From IMG/VR virus record IMGVR_UViG_3300022074_000456, positions 1 to 21,033 of that record: a stretch of DNA of 21,033 bases; one strand, given 5' to 3'. Below are positions 6,868 through 13,067 of the stretch, piece after piece. The position numbers were made by a program, and so were the translations under genes. Under the pieces are notes generated by a model. The model had not been told where the DNA came from, did no database searches, and worked only from the letters and a program-made list of their open reading frames with translations. This DNA comes from a virus. How positions within the stretch are numbered: the first letter of the stretch is position 1; each line of letters starts with the position of its first letter.

Positions 6868-7000
6868 TCTTATATCCTTTTATAAAACCTGCATTAATAA
6901 AGTACCTTAACCTTTTCCTGTTAGTCTCATTAATCTCTTCGCCCCATAATTCTCTAATGGCTTCTGCTGAGTTTAATAATGCTTTACGGGAGAAGTTCAT
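6776..7000 (-). CDS. Excisionase-like winged-helix DNA-binding protein
   Basis: 74 aa. The sequence SAEAIRELWGEEI (11-23), then RKRLRYFINAGFIKGYKIG (29-47) and RWHIPRAEIDKFKG (50-63), follows the HTH_17/MerR-like excisionase pattern: a helix-turn-helix, a small wing with a basic turn, then a helix that begins with an R/I-P-x-x-E-I motif. Such proteins bind beside attP and steer integrase towards excision. AAAGG lies before the ATG. The gene sits in the leftward operon convergent to int and overlaps the upstream 94-aa gene by 17 bases. Whether it is Xis or only a regulator is inferred from context. Confidence 0.65.
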   Translation of the reverse strand: MNFSRKALLNSAEAIRELWGEEINETNRKRLRYFINAGFIKGYKIGDGGRWHIPRAEIDKFKGTHTDMGNRNRD

Positions 7001-7268
7001 TTGTATCTACCTTTTCTATTGTTGTTTCTTTAGGTGTATTAACAAACAAATTAAAACTAGCAATCTTTGTTGTGTTATATCCTTCACCAGTTCTTTTCTG
7101 TATGACTACATTTATTTTAGAATTATTTGTATCAGAGAAATACTCAACCATTCTTTTAGCTAACTCCTCATCCGTTACATTTAACCAACAGCTTGCAGTA
7201 ACGTGATCATCAACAGTCATATTACTAACAATCTTTATCTTACTATTTCCAAACTCTGGTTTACTCAT
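6984..7268 (-). CDS. Hypothetical protein coupled to the annealing-protein gene
   Basis: 94 aa from MSKPEFGNSKIKIV. The start at 7268 is chosen because it forms an ATGA overlap with the stop of the annealing protein and has AAAGGA upstream; the ATG three codons earlier is less well placed. The body alternates beta-like stretches (SKIKIVSN, HVTASCWLNVT, KINVVIQKRT, KIASFNLFV) with one helix (DEELAKRMVEYFSD). That would suit a small OB- or beta-grasp protein, but there is no clear single-strand-binding signature. Position between recombination genes and the excisionase suggests a recombination accessory. Confidence 0.55.
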   Translation of the reverse strand: MSKPEFGNSKIKIVSNMTVDDHVTASCWLNVTDEELAKRMVEYFSDTNNSKINVVIQKRTGEGYNTTKIASFNLFVNTPKETTIEKVDTNELLP

Positions 7269-7939
7269 TCTGCACATCCTTTCATTTTAATGTTTATAAA
7301 TTGTTTTAAAACTTGGTAACTATCATTGTCTGTCTTGGCATACTCCACTAGGTATTCATTGTTAGCAGCTATCCATTTCTGGAACTCTGCAACAAACTTA
7401 TACTTGCCTAGTGTCTGCATATTAATATCTCTCCATGCTTCCCAGTTCTCTCTAGGGTGAAAAGATATATCATCCAATGGGTGTTCATCTCTTTTAGTTG
7501 TAGATACTTTTTCTTTTTCTTTAATTAATTTAGCAACTACTTTGCTTTCTTGCTTTGTTAATGCTGCAACCATTTCTTCAGCACTAGCAAACTCTGTACC
7601 TGCTAGACCACAACTACCTAAAGCTCGACCTATTGCTCCTGTTTCACAATTCATAAGAGCTGAACTTTGATTTATTTTACTACTGTTTCTAAATTCTTCA
7701 CATGATCCTTTGCCTATAACTCTATCATTAGCATCAACAATACTTGCTACAACAACAACAACTTCATCTGTGTATTTAAATATGTCAGTTTTAATTCCTA
7801 AGTTAAGACCATAATGTTTTCTAAAAAGCTCTATTCTATCTTTGACCATAGTATAGCCTTTGCCTTTTATATTTACGCCATGTGTTTGTAACAACTTGGC
7901 ACATTCAGCCATCACAAGTTTATGATTAATCTGTTCCAT
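7265..7939 (-). CDS. Putative ssDNA-annealing recombinase (Sak3/Rad52-like)
   Basis: 224 aa. GYTMVKDRIELFRKHYGLNL (29-48) is followed by DEVVVVVASIVDANDRVIGKG (58-78) and ALMNCETGAIGRALGSCGL (94-112), with FASAEEMVAAL next. The (V/A)DR-x-x-x-F-R...A-x-I-x-D...ETGAIGRALA..G order is what I know from the Sak3/Rad52-like phage annealing proteins. These bind single strands made by a phage exonuclease and anneal them during replication and repair. The PD-(D/E)XK exonuclease encoded two genes upstream in the operon is the natural partner. The C-terminal third (about 130-224) is more variable. An ERF-family call would mean the same role. Confidence 0.7.
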   Translation of the reverse strand: MEQINHKLVMAECAKLLQTHGVNIKGKGYTMVKDRIELFRKHYGLNLGIKTDIFKYTDEVVVVVASIVDANDRVIGKGSCEEFRNSSKINQSSALMNCETGAIGRALGSCGLAGTEFASAEEMVAALTKQESKVVAKLIKEKEKVSTTKRDEHPLDDISFHPRENWEAWRDINMQTLGKYKFVAEFQKWIAANNEYLVEYAKTDNDSYQVLKQFINIKMKGCAE

Positions 7940-8138
7940 ACAAACCTGACCAATCTACATAGACGCATCCCATAAGATAGCCAACACTTATCAGCAATCC
8001 TGCAATGCAAATGTATTTTATAATTATTAAATTAACTTTATGTTTTTTATGTATTGTAGTATTTTGTATGTGATCCCTTATCAAGTTGAAATTCAGACCT
8101 TCATATTCGTTAAGGGATCGTTTTAGTTTTCGCTTCAT
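7926..8138 (-). CDS. Small single-pass membrane protein in the recombination operon
   Basis: 70 aa. The basic N-terminus MKRKLKRSLNEYEG and a further HKKHKVN precede one hydrophobic segment at about 37-58 (LIIIKYICIAGLLISVGYLM); the end VDWSGLYGTD is polar. The Lys/Arg bias predicts N-terminus inside. It overlaps the annealing-protein start by 14 bases and is separated by one base from the exonuclease gene. No family is known to me. In this place such proteins could be superinfection-exclusion or host-membrane factors, but there is no direct evidence. Confidence 0.55.
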   Translation of the reverse strand: MKRKLKRSLNEYEGLNFNLIRDHIQNTTIHKKHKVNLIIIKYICIAGLLISVGYLMGCVYVDWSGLYGTD

Positions 8139-8139
8139 A

Positions 8140-9102
8140 TTACCTCCATATCTTTTTAGCGTTTTGTAAAACTGTAGGGTTTAAATCTTTCCAACCAAAC
8201 ATCGCACCCCATTGAGGATCACATAGTCTAAGTAAGTCCTCTACATCCTTGGCTGTCTTTAGTAGTCGTTCTCTTCTCTGGCAACTCTCTATAATAAATG
8301 CTAGTGCATCCTGTAGTTGATCCTCCGATGGTGTAAACAGTCTGTAACCAACTCTATTTGCATAGACAATCGTAGGTATAGTTTTATTTGTTAAATGCCA
8401 GTAGCCTGCAATCTGTGTCATGTGTGCAGGTCTTATCTCTTGCGGTAAACTATTAGCTCTTGGACTACCTGTTAGGTTTCCATCCCATTGCGTTTTAAGT
8501 TCTATCATTTTGCTATAGTCAGGCTTGCCATTATACATGAGGTCACAGCCGGGTAGGGGTTTGTATAAATCCACTTCAGCTTCTAATCTATTAAGCTTGT
8601 TTTTATTTTGAGCTTCTCTTAATCCTTCTATGGCATGAGTAGCAACTAGATCCATTTCACTAGCTGTGCCTTCATCAGACTTCTTCCATACCATCTCACC
8701 CTTTACTTCTTTCTGGGCATACAAAAGTTTTTCTTTGTGTTCTAGTTCTGCTGTTTCTTTGGCGTGATCTCGCCATGCAGGTATCTTGTATTCTCTTAGC
8801 TTTTCATAACCCTCTTTTAATGCTTGAGCGTAAGGCATATTATCTAGTAAATGCTTATCGCATATATCCTGTACAATTTTGCCTGAGTGCATCTTTACAT
8901 TAGAGTCAAAGTATTCCTCTATAGTTTGTGATGCTAAATCTCTATCGCCTTTTATTTCACCTTTAAGAATAGACCAAGCTTTGTTGACTATTACTCTTTT
9001 TCTACACTTGTTCCAAAAAGTTTGTCCATCACTACTCGATGGATTACTATGATGAAAATAGTATTTATCCCTTGCATACTTTGGGGTTATCTCTTCTGCC
9101 AT
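8140..9102 (-). CDS. PD-(D/E)XK family nuclease, likely recombination exonuclease
   Basis: 320 aa. The nuclease signature is at 193-203: K-P-D195, a short linker, then I-E201-L-K203, i.e. D...E-x-K. It is followed by the family's Q-x-x-x-Y (Q230, Y234 in MTQIAGYWHL). E173/E175 in LEAEVDLYKP may supply the upstream acidic residue. The N-terminal 130 residues are helical and highly charged. This is the PDDEXK_1/RecB-Cas4-like fold used by phage 5'-3' exonucleases. With the annealing protein downstream it would form a two-component recombination system. The ribosome site (AGAGG) sits inside an inverted repeat at 9109-9125. Confidence 0.75.
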   Translation of the reverse strand: MAEEITPKYARDKYYFHHSNPSSSDGQTFWNKCRKRVIVNKAWSILKGEIKGDRDLASQTIEEYFDSNVKMHSGKIVQDICDKHLLDNMPYAQALKEGYEKLREYKIPAWRDHAKETAELEHKEKLLYAQKEVKGEMVWKKSDEGTASEMDLVATHAIEGLREAQNKNKLNRLEAEVDLYKPLPGCDLMYNGKPDYSKMIELKTQWDGNLTGSPRANSLPQEIRPAHMTQIAGYWHLTNKTIPTIVYANRVGYRLFTPSEDQLQDALAFIIESCQRRERLLKTAKDVEDLLRLCDPQWGAMFGWKDLNPTVLQNAKKIWR

Positions 9103-9108
9103 GTTTAC

Positions 9109-9125
9109 CTCTCTAAGTTAGAGAG
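9109..9125 (-). promoter_or_regulatory. 17-bp palindrome covering the exonuclease ribosome site
   Basis: CTCTCTAA-G-TTAGAGAG on the plus strand is perfectly palindromic around one base. As RNA from the minus strand it can fold as CTCTCT-AACTT-AGAGAG, and the 3' arm (AGAGAG plus the following GT) is the ribosome site seven bases before the exonuclease ATG. It lies in the 30-bp gap between repressor stop and exonuclease start. It could lower exonuclease translation from the repressor transcript, or be a regulator site. Confidence 0.45.
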
Positions 9126-9132
9126 ACAAAAA

Positions 9133-9843
9133 CTAAGTAACGATAATTTTCATATCACAACATTTAAGAGATTGAACTGCCATAACAACGTGAGATGCCC
9201 ATTCTATTTGTACGGGGTTAGCATCCTGAGAACTAGTAACATCATAAGGATTAAGCATAGTATATGTTTGGGTATAAGATAAACTGATATTAAAATCCTT
9301 TGGTGGTGCGTTTGGAAACAACACACACATTCTTATATCACTACTATCTTTAACTTTAGCCACACACAATCCTCTGAAAGAACCTTCTGATATTTTCTTT
9401 TCTTCCATAGGAAGTTTACTAACAAACATAATCCTGCCCTTTTTCCAATCATCATAACTAGCATCATCAGGATATTGAAAGCCTACTAAGTTATCTGGTA
9501 ATCGCATAGTAGTTCTAGCTATCTTAGTCTCTAATCCCGGCCATGAGTGAACATGGTGTTTATTATCTATCCAACCTCGAATAGATATATCTTGATGCTT
9601 CTCACGCCTTGATAATACCTTATCTAAACCAAGCATCTCAGCATAGAAACGATCTGGCTCTACTTCTAGTATTTTAGCGTAAGCATCTGCATCATCTCTA
9701 TTTACCTGTGTTCTACCATTCATGTGCCTAGAAACAGTTTCAGGTGTACACTTAACTAACTTAGCTAATTTCTTACCTGATATGTTCTTATCTGCTGCTA
9801 GTTTTTTTAGAATTGTACTCATCTCTTCTGCATTCACAACCAT
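9133..9843 (-). CDS. Phage repressor (CI-like), HTH plus degenerate S24-like domain
   Basis: 236 aa. Residues about 6-57 form an HTH_3 domain: MSTILKKLAADKNIS, KKLAKLVKCTPETVSRHMNG and DADAYAKILEV. The C-terminal part (about 85-236) has the layout of an S24/LexA-type dimerisation domain (IRGWIDNK...LVGFQYPDDAS..DWKKGRIMFVSK), but the catalytic GDSM serine motif and a clear Lys partner are absent. The ATG at 9843 with GGAG eight bases upstream is chosen over an in-frame TTG at 9882. That TTG belongs to the promoter -35 box. It is divergent from the Cro-like gene and should bind the 17-bp operators at 5468, 9907 and 14899. It is likely the lysogeny repressor. Confidence 0.8.
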   Translation of the reverse strand: MVVNAEEMSTILKKLAADKNISGKKLAKLVKCTPETVSRHMNGRTQVNRDDADAYAKILEVEPDRFYAEMLGLDKVLSRREKHQDISIRGWIDNKHHVHSWPGLETKIARTTMRLPDNLVGFQYPDDASYDDWKKGRIMFVSKLPMEEKKISEGSFRGLCVAKVKDSSDIRMCVLFPNAPPKDFNISLSYTQTYTMLNPYDVTSSQDANPVQIEWASHVVMAVQSLKCCDMKIIVT

Positions 9844-9854
9844 TTTATTCTCCA

Positions 9855-9882
9855 ATTCTACGTTATCATTAAACAATGTCAA
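9855..9882 (-). promoter_or_regulatory. Repressor promoter (PRM-like), close to the start codon
   Basis: On the minus strand TTGACA (9882-9877), a 16-bp spacer and TAGAAT (9860-9855) make a strong promoter for the repressor. Transcription would start near 9848, about five bases before the ATG at 9843, so the transcript would be almost leaderless, as for lambda cI from PRM. The -35 box equals one operator half-site, but no second half follows. The full operator at 9907-9923 lies 25 bp upstream of it. Confidence 0.55.
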
Positions 9883-9906
9883 ATCTCAAAAAAATTATTT
9901 TAGCCT

Positions 9907-9934
9907 TTGACTCTTAAAGTCAATTATATAAACT
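9907..9934 (+). promoter_or_regulatory. Rightward early promoter with 17-bp operator
   Basis: TTGACTCTTAAAGTCAA (9907-9923) is a perfect 6-5-6 inverted repeat. Its left arm serves as -35 (TTGACT) and, after 16 bp, TAAACT (9929-9934) as -10, pointing at the Cro-like gene (ATG 9982). This matches the integrase and leftward promoters in both operator and spacing. It is the expected main operator for the divergent repressor. Confidence 0.7.
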
Positions 9935-9981
9935 ATATTCTTAACAGATGCAAATAATTAAAACCAGTTGGTAAATTATAA

Positions 9982-10188
9982 ATGAAGTTAAATGAATACA
10001 GAATGAACAAAAAATGGTCTTACGGAAGGCTTGCTATGTTACTCGGTTGTAGCCACGCAACTGTATGCAGACGTTGGTGTTTACCAACTACGCACCCTAA
10101 CAGTATGATACCTGACCGCAAGTTTATGGCAGCTATATTACGCTTAACAGATGGAGCAGTACAGCCTAATGATTTTTATATGGAATAA
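9982..10188 (+). CDS. Cro-like HTH regulator
   Basis: 68 aa. MKLNEYRMNKKWSYGRLAMLLGCSHATVCRRW is a Cro/XRE-type helix-turn-helix (about 13-32) with the recognition helix HATVCRRW, and the C-terminus LTDGAVQPNDFY is the ending typical of short Cro-like proteins in proteobacterial phages. It is the first rightward gene, divergent from the repressor, and would bind the same or overlapping operators to favour lytic growth. The leader is about 40 nt; no strong Shine-Dalgarno is seen (GGTAAAT region only). A degenerate operator lies just after the gene. Confidence 0.8.
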   Translation: MKLNEYRMNKKWSYGRLAMLLGCSHATVCRRWCLPTTHPNSMIPDRKFMAAILRLTDGAVQPNDFYME

Positions 10189-10197
10189 ATGTATGCA

Positions 10198-10214
10198 TAG
10201 ACTTTTACTGTCAT
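10198..10214. promoter_or_regulatory. Degenerate fourth operator-like repeat
   Basis: TAGACTTTTACTGTCAT matches the 17-bp operator pattern TTGACWCTWAMWGTCAA with mismatches at positions 2, 7 and 17. It sits ten bases after the Cro-like gene. No good -10 is placed at 16 bp on the plus strand; on the minus strand TACATT lies 15 bp away. It may be a weaker repressor or Cro site. Confidence 0.4.
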
Positions 10215-10233
10215 GTAGTTTGCAGGTGATTCG

Positions 10234-10485
10234 GTGAGCGAGTATCAAAGACTACGAAAAAGTATGCAATGGCATCCTATCGCTTTTAAAAGACCTAATT
10301 CAAATGAGTGGACAGAGATAGAGCCTGATGTAGTGATACAAGCAAGACAAGATTTTGATAGAGGACACATAGATATGTGCCAGAAGAAAGGTGCTAATGG
10401 TTATACGCATCTTATGGTGAAGAAAGCACAAGACATGATGAACAAACCAAAGAAACGCAAACCTTATTTTGGGAAGGGTAACTAG
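10234..10485 (+). CDS. Hypothetical early protein
   Basis: 83 aa from a GTG start with AGGTGA a few bases upstream. It contains MQWHPIAFKRPNSNEWTEIEPDVVIQARQDFDRGHIDMCQ in separate readable blocks and ends with a basic tail (KKRKPYFGKGN). HI-MCQ-K-GANGYTHL looks structured, but no family is recognised. It follows the Cro-like gene and precedes a gene that starts in its stop codon (TAGTG), so it is part of the rightward early operon. Confidence 0.6.
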   Translation: MSEYQRLRKSMQWHPIAFKRPNSNEWTEIEPDVVIQARQDFDRGHIDMCQKKGANGYTHLMVKKAQDMMNKPKKRKPYFGKGN

Positions 10486-10652
10486 TGAAGTATGAGATAG
10501 TCATAAAGCTCAATGCCAGTAGAAGGCCAACCCTTGCAGAGCTAAACGACTTTCTCTTTTGCAGGATAAGGGATAACGACTTGAAATATACTGTAAACAC
10601 CAAGGAAGAGCCTATGGAGTTAAGGAGGGATCATGTCAAGAAACAAACATGA
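10485..10652 (+). CDS. Small hypothetical protein (55 aa), GTG start
   Basis: 55 aa beginning MKYEIVIKLNASRRPTLAEL and ending KKQT. The GTG shares its first G with the upstream TAG stop, the kind of overlap seen in coupled phage genes, and the 3' end overlaps the methyltransferase-like gene by 20 bases. The start of a ferredoxin-like beta-alpha pattern is visible (EIVIKLN, then helix LAELNDFLF). No function is recognised. The coupling on both sides is the main reason to accept it. Confidence 0.5.
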   Translation: MKYEIVIKLNASRRPTLAELNDFLFCRIRDNDLKYTVNTKEEPMELRRDHVKKQT

Positions 10653-11196
10653 CTACTACCCTACACCCTATAGCATTGTAGATACGGTTGTAAGGCTCGT
10701 AGACGAGCAATGGGATGTCAATAGGATCTGGGAGTGCTGTGCAGGGGATATGCGTTTCAGTAACGCTCTAGGCAGGAATGACAGGCAAGTCATATCTACG
10801 GACATAAGAACGAACCAGAACTTCTACTGGTATAAGGAAACACTAGCCCCGGCATTGGTTACTAATCCCCCTTTTAATAGCATACGAGATTTTATTGATC
10901 ATGCTTTTGCTATAGGGGTAGAGAAGATGGCACTGGTATGCCCAGAGCGTTTATGGGCGTGTGGTAGAGGGTATGCACAATGGAACAGGCATAGGCCTAG
11001 CCATTGGTACAACCTGACATGGAGGGAGGACTATCTCGGTAAAGGTGGCAAGCCGGATAGAGCATTAGCCATAGCAATATGGAACAGGCCACATTCGGAG
11101 CAATGCTTGTATCAGGTATTGGATAAACAAACCAAACAAGGAGATTTATATGAATTACATAGCAGCAGTACAAGGCAAGAAGTGGGTGCAGTATAA
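10633..11196 (+). CDS. SAM methyltransferase-like protein (NPPF type), possibly DNA adenine
   Basis: 187 aa. DYYPTPYSIVD (7-17) is the usual opening of phage adenine methyltransferase-like proteins. WECCAGDMRFSNAL (33-46) fits motif I (E-x-x-A-G-x-G), with Met replacing the final Gly. STDI (55-58) is the acidic residue after strand 2. TNPPFN (77-82) is motif IV, the N-P-P-F catalytic motif of N6-adenine enzymes. The protein is short and has no obvious target-recognition domain. It could methylate phage DNA against restriction or act as a regulator. AGGAGG at 10623-10628 supports the start. Confidence 0.65.
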   Translation: MSRNKHDYYPTPYSIVDTVVRLVDEQWDVNRIWECCAGDMRFSNALGRNDRQVISTDIRTNQNFYWYKETLAPALVTNPPFNSIRDFIDHAFAIGVEKMALVCPERLWACGRGYAQWNRHRPSHWYNLTWREDYLGKGGKPDRALAIAIWNRPHSEQCLYQVLDKQTKQGDLYELHSSSTRQEVGAV

Positions 11197-11296
11197 GATG
11201 TACAGGCTTTTTAATGATGTTAAGGCAAGAGGGTATTTGCAAAACAAGTACAAGGATAAGCTTATTGCAATCTATCCGGTGGATAGAGAGTTATGA
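11150..11296 (+). CDS. Small hypothetical protein (48 aa)
   Basis: 48 aa starting MNYIAAVQGKKWVQYKMYRL, ending IYPVDREL, and rich in aromatic and basic residues. AAGGAG at 11138-11143 precedes the ATG. It overlaps the methyltransferase-like gene by 47 bases and the zinc-ribbon gene by ATGA. The length and double coupling support a real gene, though the 47-base overlap is long. No family is recognised. Confidence 0.5.
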   Translation: MNYIAAVQGKKWVQYKMYRLFNDVKARGYLQNKYKDKLIAIYPVDREL

Positions 11297-11457
11297 ACTG
11301 TTATCACTGTGGAACAGAGCTGATATGGGGTGGGGATCACGATTGTGAGGAGGATGAGGATTATAACATTGTTACTAACCTTTCCTGCCCCAATTGTGAA
11401 GCTTTTGTACTGGTGTATTGGGATAAAAAAGCAAGTGAGGATAAGCATGAAGCGTGA
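11293..11457 (+). CDS. Small zinc-ribbon protein
   Basis: 54 aa. CYHC (3-6) and CPNC (32-35) give a four-cysteine zinc ribbon; between them is IWGGDHDCEEDEDY and a VTNLSCPNCEAFVLVYW strand. MNCYHCG-x-ELIWGGDHD with an acidic loop is a recurring small phage protein in my memory, function unknown. It starts in an ATGA overlap and its end overlaps the next gene's start at 11447 by 11 bases. A nucleic-acid-binding or transcription-modulating role is plausible. Confidence 0.7.
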   Translation: MNCYHCGTELIWGGDHDCEEDEDYNIVTNLSCPNCEAFVLVYWDKKASEDKHEA

Positions 11458-12001
11458 AAACACTAGTTATAACTCTCTAGTTAACACTAGTAATAACCAG
11501 TTATCTAGAGAAGCAGTAACAACCCACCTAGATTCTTATTGTTTTAAAAGAGAGCTAATGAGAGAAGCTATATATAGCTATATAGTTATAACTAGTAATA
11601 CTAGTATTAACACTAGTTATTACTTGTTGTCAGATAGGGTTGTCAAGAGGGATTTTGGAAACACTAAGGAATTAGCACGTTTTAAGAGACAGATTTCACT
11701 TGTTAATGATTGCAAGTTTGATAGAAACAATCAAGATAGCGAATCACTTGCAGTAAATGTTGAGGATGTACAGAACTTGTTAAGACGTACAACGCTTAAC
11801 ATGAATGCACAATATCGACAGGCAAAGGATAAGCGTAGAAGGATGGATGGTATTGACTGGAGATTGCAAAGAGTGTTTAAAACTTTACGTAGAAGATTAA
11901 GCATAGACAGGTATAATGAAACAGTAAAGTATGTGGGTGGGTTATCCAGAGTTGATAAGAGTGATTGGCTAGACGAAGCAGAGGTGTTGTATGAACTCTA
12001 G
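11447..12001 (+). CDS. Unknown early protein carrying iteron-like repeats in its gene
   Basis: 184 aa. The ATG at 11447 is chosen because GAGG lies six bases upstream and gives a short overlap with the zinc-ribbon gene; longer in-frame starts overlap that gene fully. The N-terminal 60 residues are rich in Asn, Thr and Ser (NTSYN, NTSNN, NTSINTSYY), encoded by repeated AACACTAGT units. The C-terminal 110 residues are basic and helical (RQAKDKRRRMDG and RVFKTLRRRLSIDRYNETV), compatible with DNA binding. No family is recognised. Lambda O and similar initiators carry the origin inside their own gene, so a replication initiator role is suggested but unproven. Confidence 0.55.
   Translation: MKRENTSYNSLVNTSNNQLSREAVTTHLDSYCFKRELMREAIYSYIVITSNTSINTSYYLLSDRVVKRDFGNTKELARFKRQISLVNDCKFDRNNQDSESLAVNVEDVQNLLRRTTLNMNAQYRQAKDKRRRMDGIDWRLQRVFKTLRRRLSIDRYNETVKYVGGLSRVDKSDWLDEAEVLYEL
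11459..11623. repeat. Iteron-like cluster, candidate replication origin
   Basis: A 15-bp unit AACACTAGTWATWAC occurs at 11459-11473, 11483-11497 and 11609-11623. An imperfect inverted copy lies at 11585-11599, and a perfect 12-bp palindrome AATACTAGTATT at 11597-11608. ACTAGT appears five times in about 160 bp. The intervening DNA is AT-rich (TATATATAGCTATATAG). This matches the plan of an initiator-bound origin within a coding region. The same 12-bp palindrome recurs at 15172-15183. Confidence 0.5.
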
Positions 12002-12410
12002 GTTATTAGCAATGAACTGGGATATGCCTAGTATACATAGATTGTATATGGAAGCAGCAACTTCCTTGCATTATCTACCCCCTGTTTTAAGAAAAAAGCA
12101 TAGTTCGTTATGGCCTAGTTATGCACTTGCAAATTCTTGGAGTGGGTATGGTTATGACAACTCGGTAAGGGTACAGCCTACTACAGAGGATATAACTCGG
12201 TTAGAGTTTGCATTGGAACTCGGTTGGGAACTCGGTAAGGAAGATAGAATGGTGCTATGGTATACTGCTCATAGTGCTGTTAATAGAGAACGTGGAGCAA
12301 GATGGACTCGGTTGGCTAAGCGGTTTCATTGTGATAGCAGAACTGTCAAAGCCAAGTATGAAAAAGCCCTTATCAGAGTTTACTATCTCATCAAAGGGCT
12401 TCAGAGTTAA
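11991..12410 (+). CDS. DUF6362-like HTH protein, possible late regulator
   Basis: 139 aa. WPSYALANSWSGYGYD and TTEDITRLEFALELGWEL, then EDRMVLWYTA and a C-terminal HTH at about 104-130 (RWTRLAKRFHCDSRTVKAKYEKALIRV), follow the order I recall for DUF6362: P-x-x-W-P, an I-x-R-x-E-x-x-L helix, (D/E)-x-R-x-x-x-W, and a sigma-region-4-like HTH. Such a protein ends early operons of alphaproteobacterial phages. It overlaps the preceding gene by 11 bases and is the last rightward early gene, so activation of late genes is possible; that role is inferred. Confidence 0.65.
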   Translation: MNSRLLAMNWDMPSIHRLYMEAATSLHYLPPVLRKKHSSLWPSYALANSWSGYGYDNSVRVQPTTEDITRLEFALELGWELGKEDRMVLWYTAHSAVNRERGARWTRLAKRFHCDSRTVKAKYEKALIRVYYLIKGLQS

Positions 12411-12416
12411 GCTTTG

Positions 12417-12701
12417 TTATTCTATTATACTTGATATATATAAACACCATTGCATATCAGGGTTTTCAGCCATATCCCATAACAAAACACATTTATTTTT
12501 TTTAGAATAATATTGAAAACATATCAAAGCATCTAGTTTATTATTACTATCATACCAAAGCATAGTTCCTTTATTATCTTTACCAATATGATTTATACTA
12601 CCTTTATGTAGTTCAAACCTATCTGGTTGTTTATGATAAAAACTTGCCATGCTTGTATGATGTAAACTTTCTATGTCTTTATCTGGTATATCAATTATCA
12701 T
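12417..12701 (-). CDS. Hypothetical protein, last gene of leftward operon
   Basis: 94 aa, starting MIIDIPDKDIESLHH, with AGGAGG just upstream. Aromatic and acidic residues dominate; LDALICFQYY and KCVLLWDMAEN look like beta strands of a compact domain. No family is recognised. It ends six bases from the convergent DUF6362-like gene and starts directly after the stop of the 59-aa gene. It is the promoter-distal member of a run of eleven leftward small genes. Confidence 0.6.
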   Translation of the reverse strand: MIIDIPDKDIESLHHTSMASFYHKQPDRFELHKGSINHIGKDNKGTMLWYDSNNKLDALICFQYYSKKNKCVLLWDMAENPDMQWCLYISSIIE

Positions 12702-12881
12702 CTATTCCTCCTTGTTTTGTTCTAGGTATTCATCTATTACTGTTTTCATCTGCACCAGTATTCCTGCCAAGTGATTACCCTCTATAGTTTTGAGTATAGG
12801 ATCTTCTTCTATATCCGCTACAAGATCAATAAATCTATTTTGATAATGTGATATTCTTTGTTCTATTAAATCTATAACCAT
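12702..12881 (-). CDS. Small helical hypothetical protein (59 aa)
   Basis: 59 aa: MVIDLIEQRISHYQNRFIDL, then EDPILKTIEGNHLAGILVQM and a helical acidic end. The whole protein could be two amphipathic helices. AGGAGG lies before the ATG, and the stop abuts the next ATG with no gap. No family is recognised. Confidence 0.6.
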   Translation of the reverse strand: MVIDLIEQRISHYQNRFIDLVADIEEDPILKTIEGNHLAGILVQMKTVIDEYLEQNKEE

Positions 12882-13067
12882 CTATTCCTCCTTCTCTAGT
12901 TGTGTCATACATTCCTTTTTAGCTCTAGCTACTTCTACCTCTGTCATGTTGTTAGCTATAGACTCGGCTAGTTCTACCGCTTGTTTAGACTTCTCTTCTG
13001 TTGCAGCGGTTATAGATAGCTTAAGAGCTAACACAAGGGCTTCATGGTTGTTTTTAGGTTGTTGCAT
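12882..13067 (-). CDS. Small helical hypothetical protein (61 aa)
   Basis: 61 aa beginning MQQPKNNHEALVLALKLSIT and then AATEEKSKQAVELAESIA with an Ala/Glu-rich helix to the end. The ATG at 13067 has GGAG eight bases upstream; an ATG two codons earlier is too close to that site. It overlaps the upstream gene by 14 bases. The sequence resembles small phage helical proteins of unknown function (E-A-L-x-L-A-L-x-L-A-I-x-A pattern). Confidence 0.6.
   Translation of the reverse strand: MQQPKNNHEALVLALKLSITAATEEKSKQAVELAESIANNMTEVEVARAKKECMTQLEKEE

Noticed and set aside
6792-7206. Plus-strand ORFs of 123 and 75 aa opposite the excisionase region
   Set aside because: They are antisense shadows of the coupled leftward genes, which have ribosome sites and recognisable motifs.
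12365-12400. AAGCCCTT/AAGGGCTT inverted repeat as terminator between convergent genes
   Set aside because: It lies inside the end of the DUF6362-like gene, has a loop of about 20 nt and no T-run after it.
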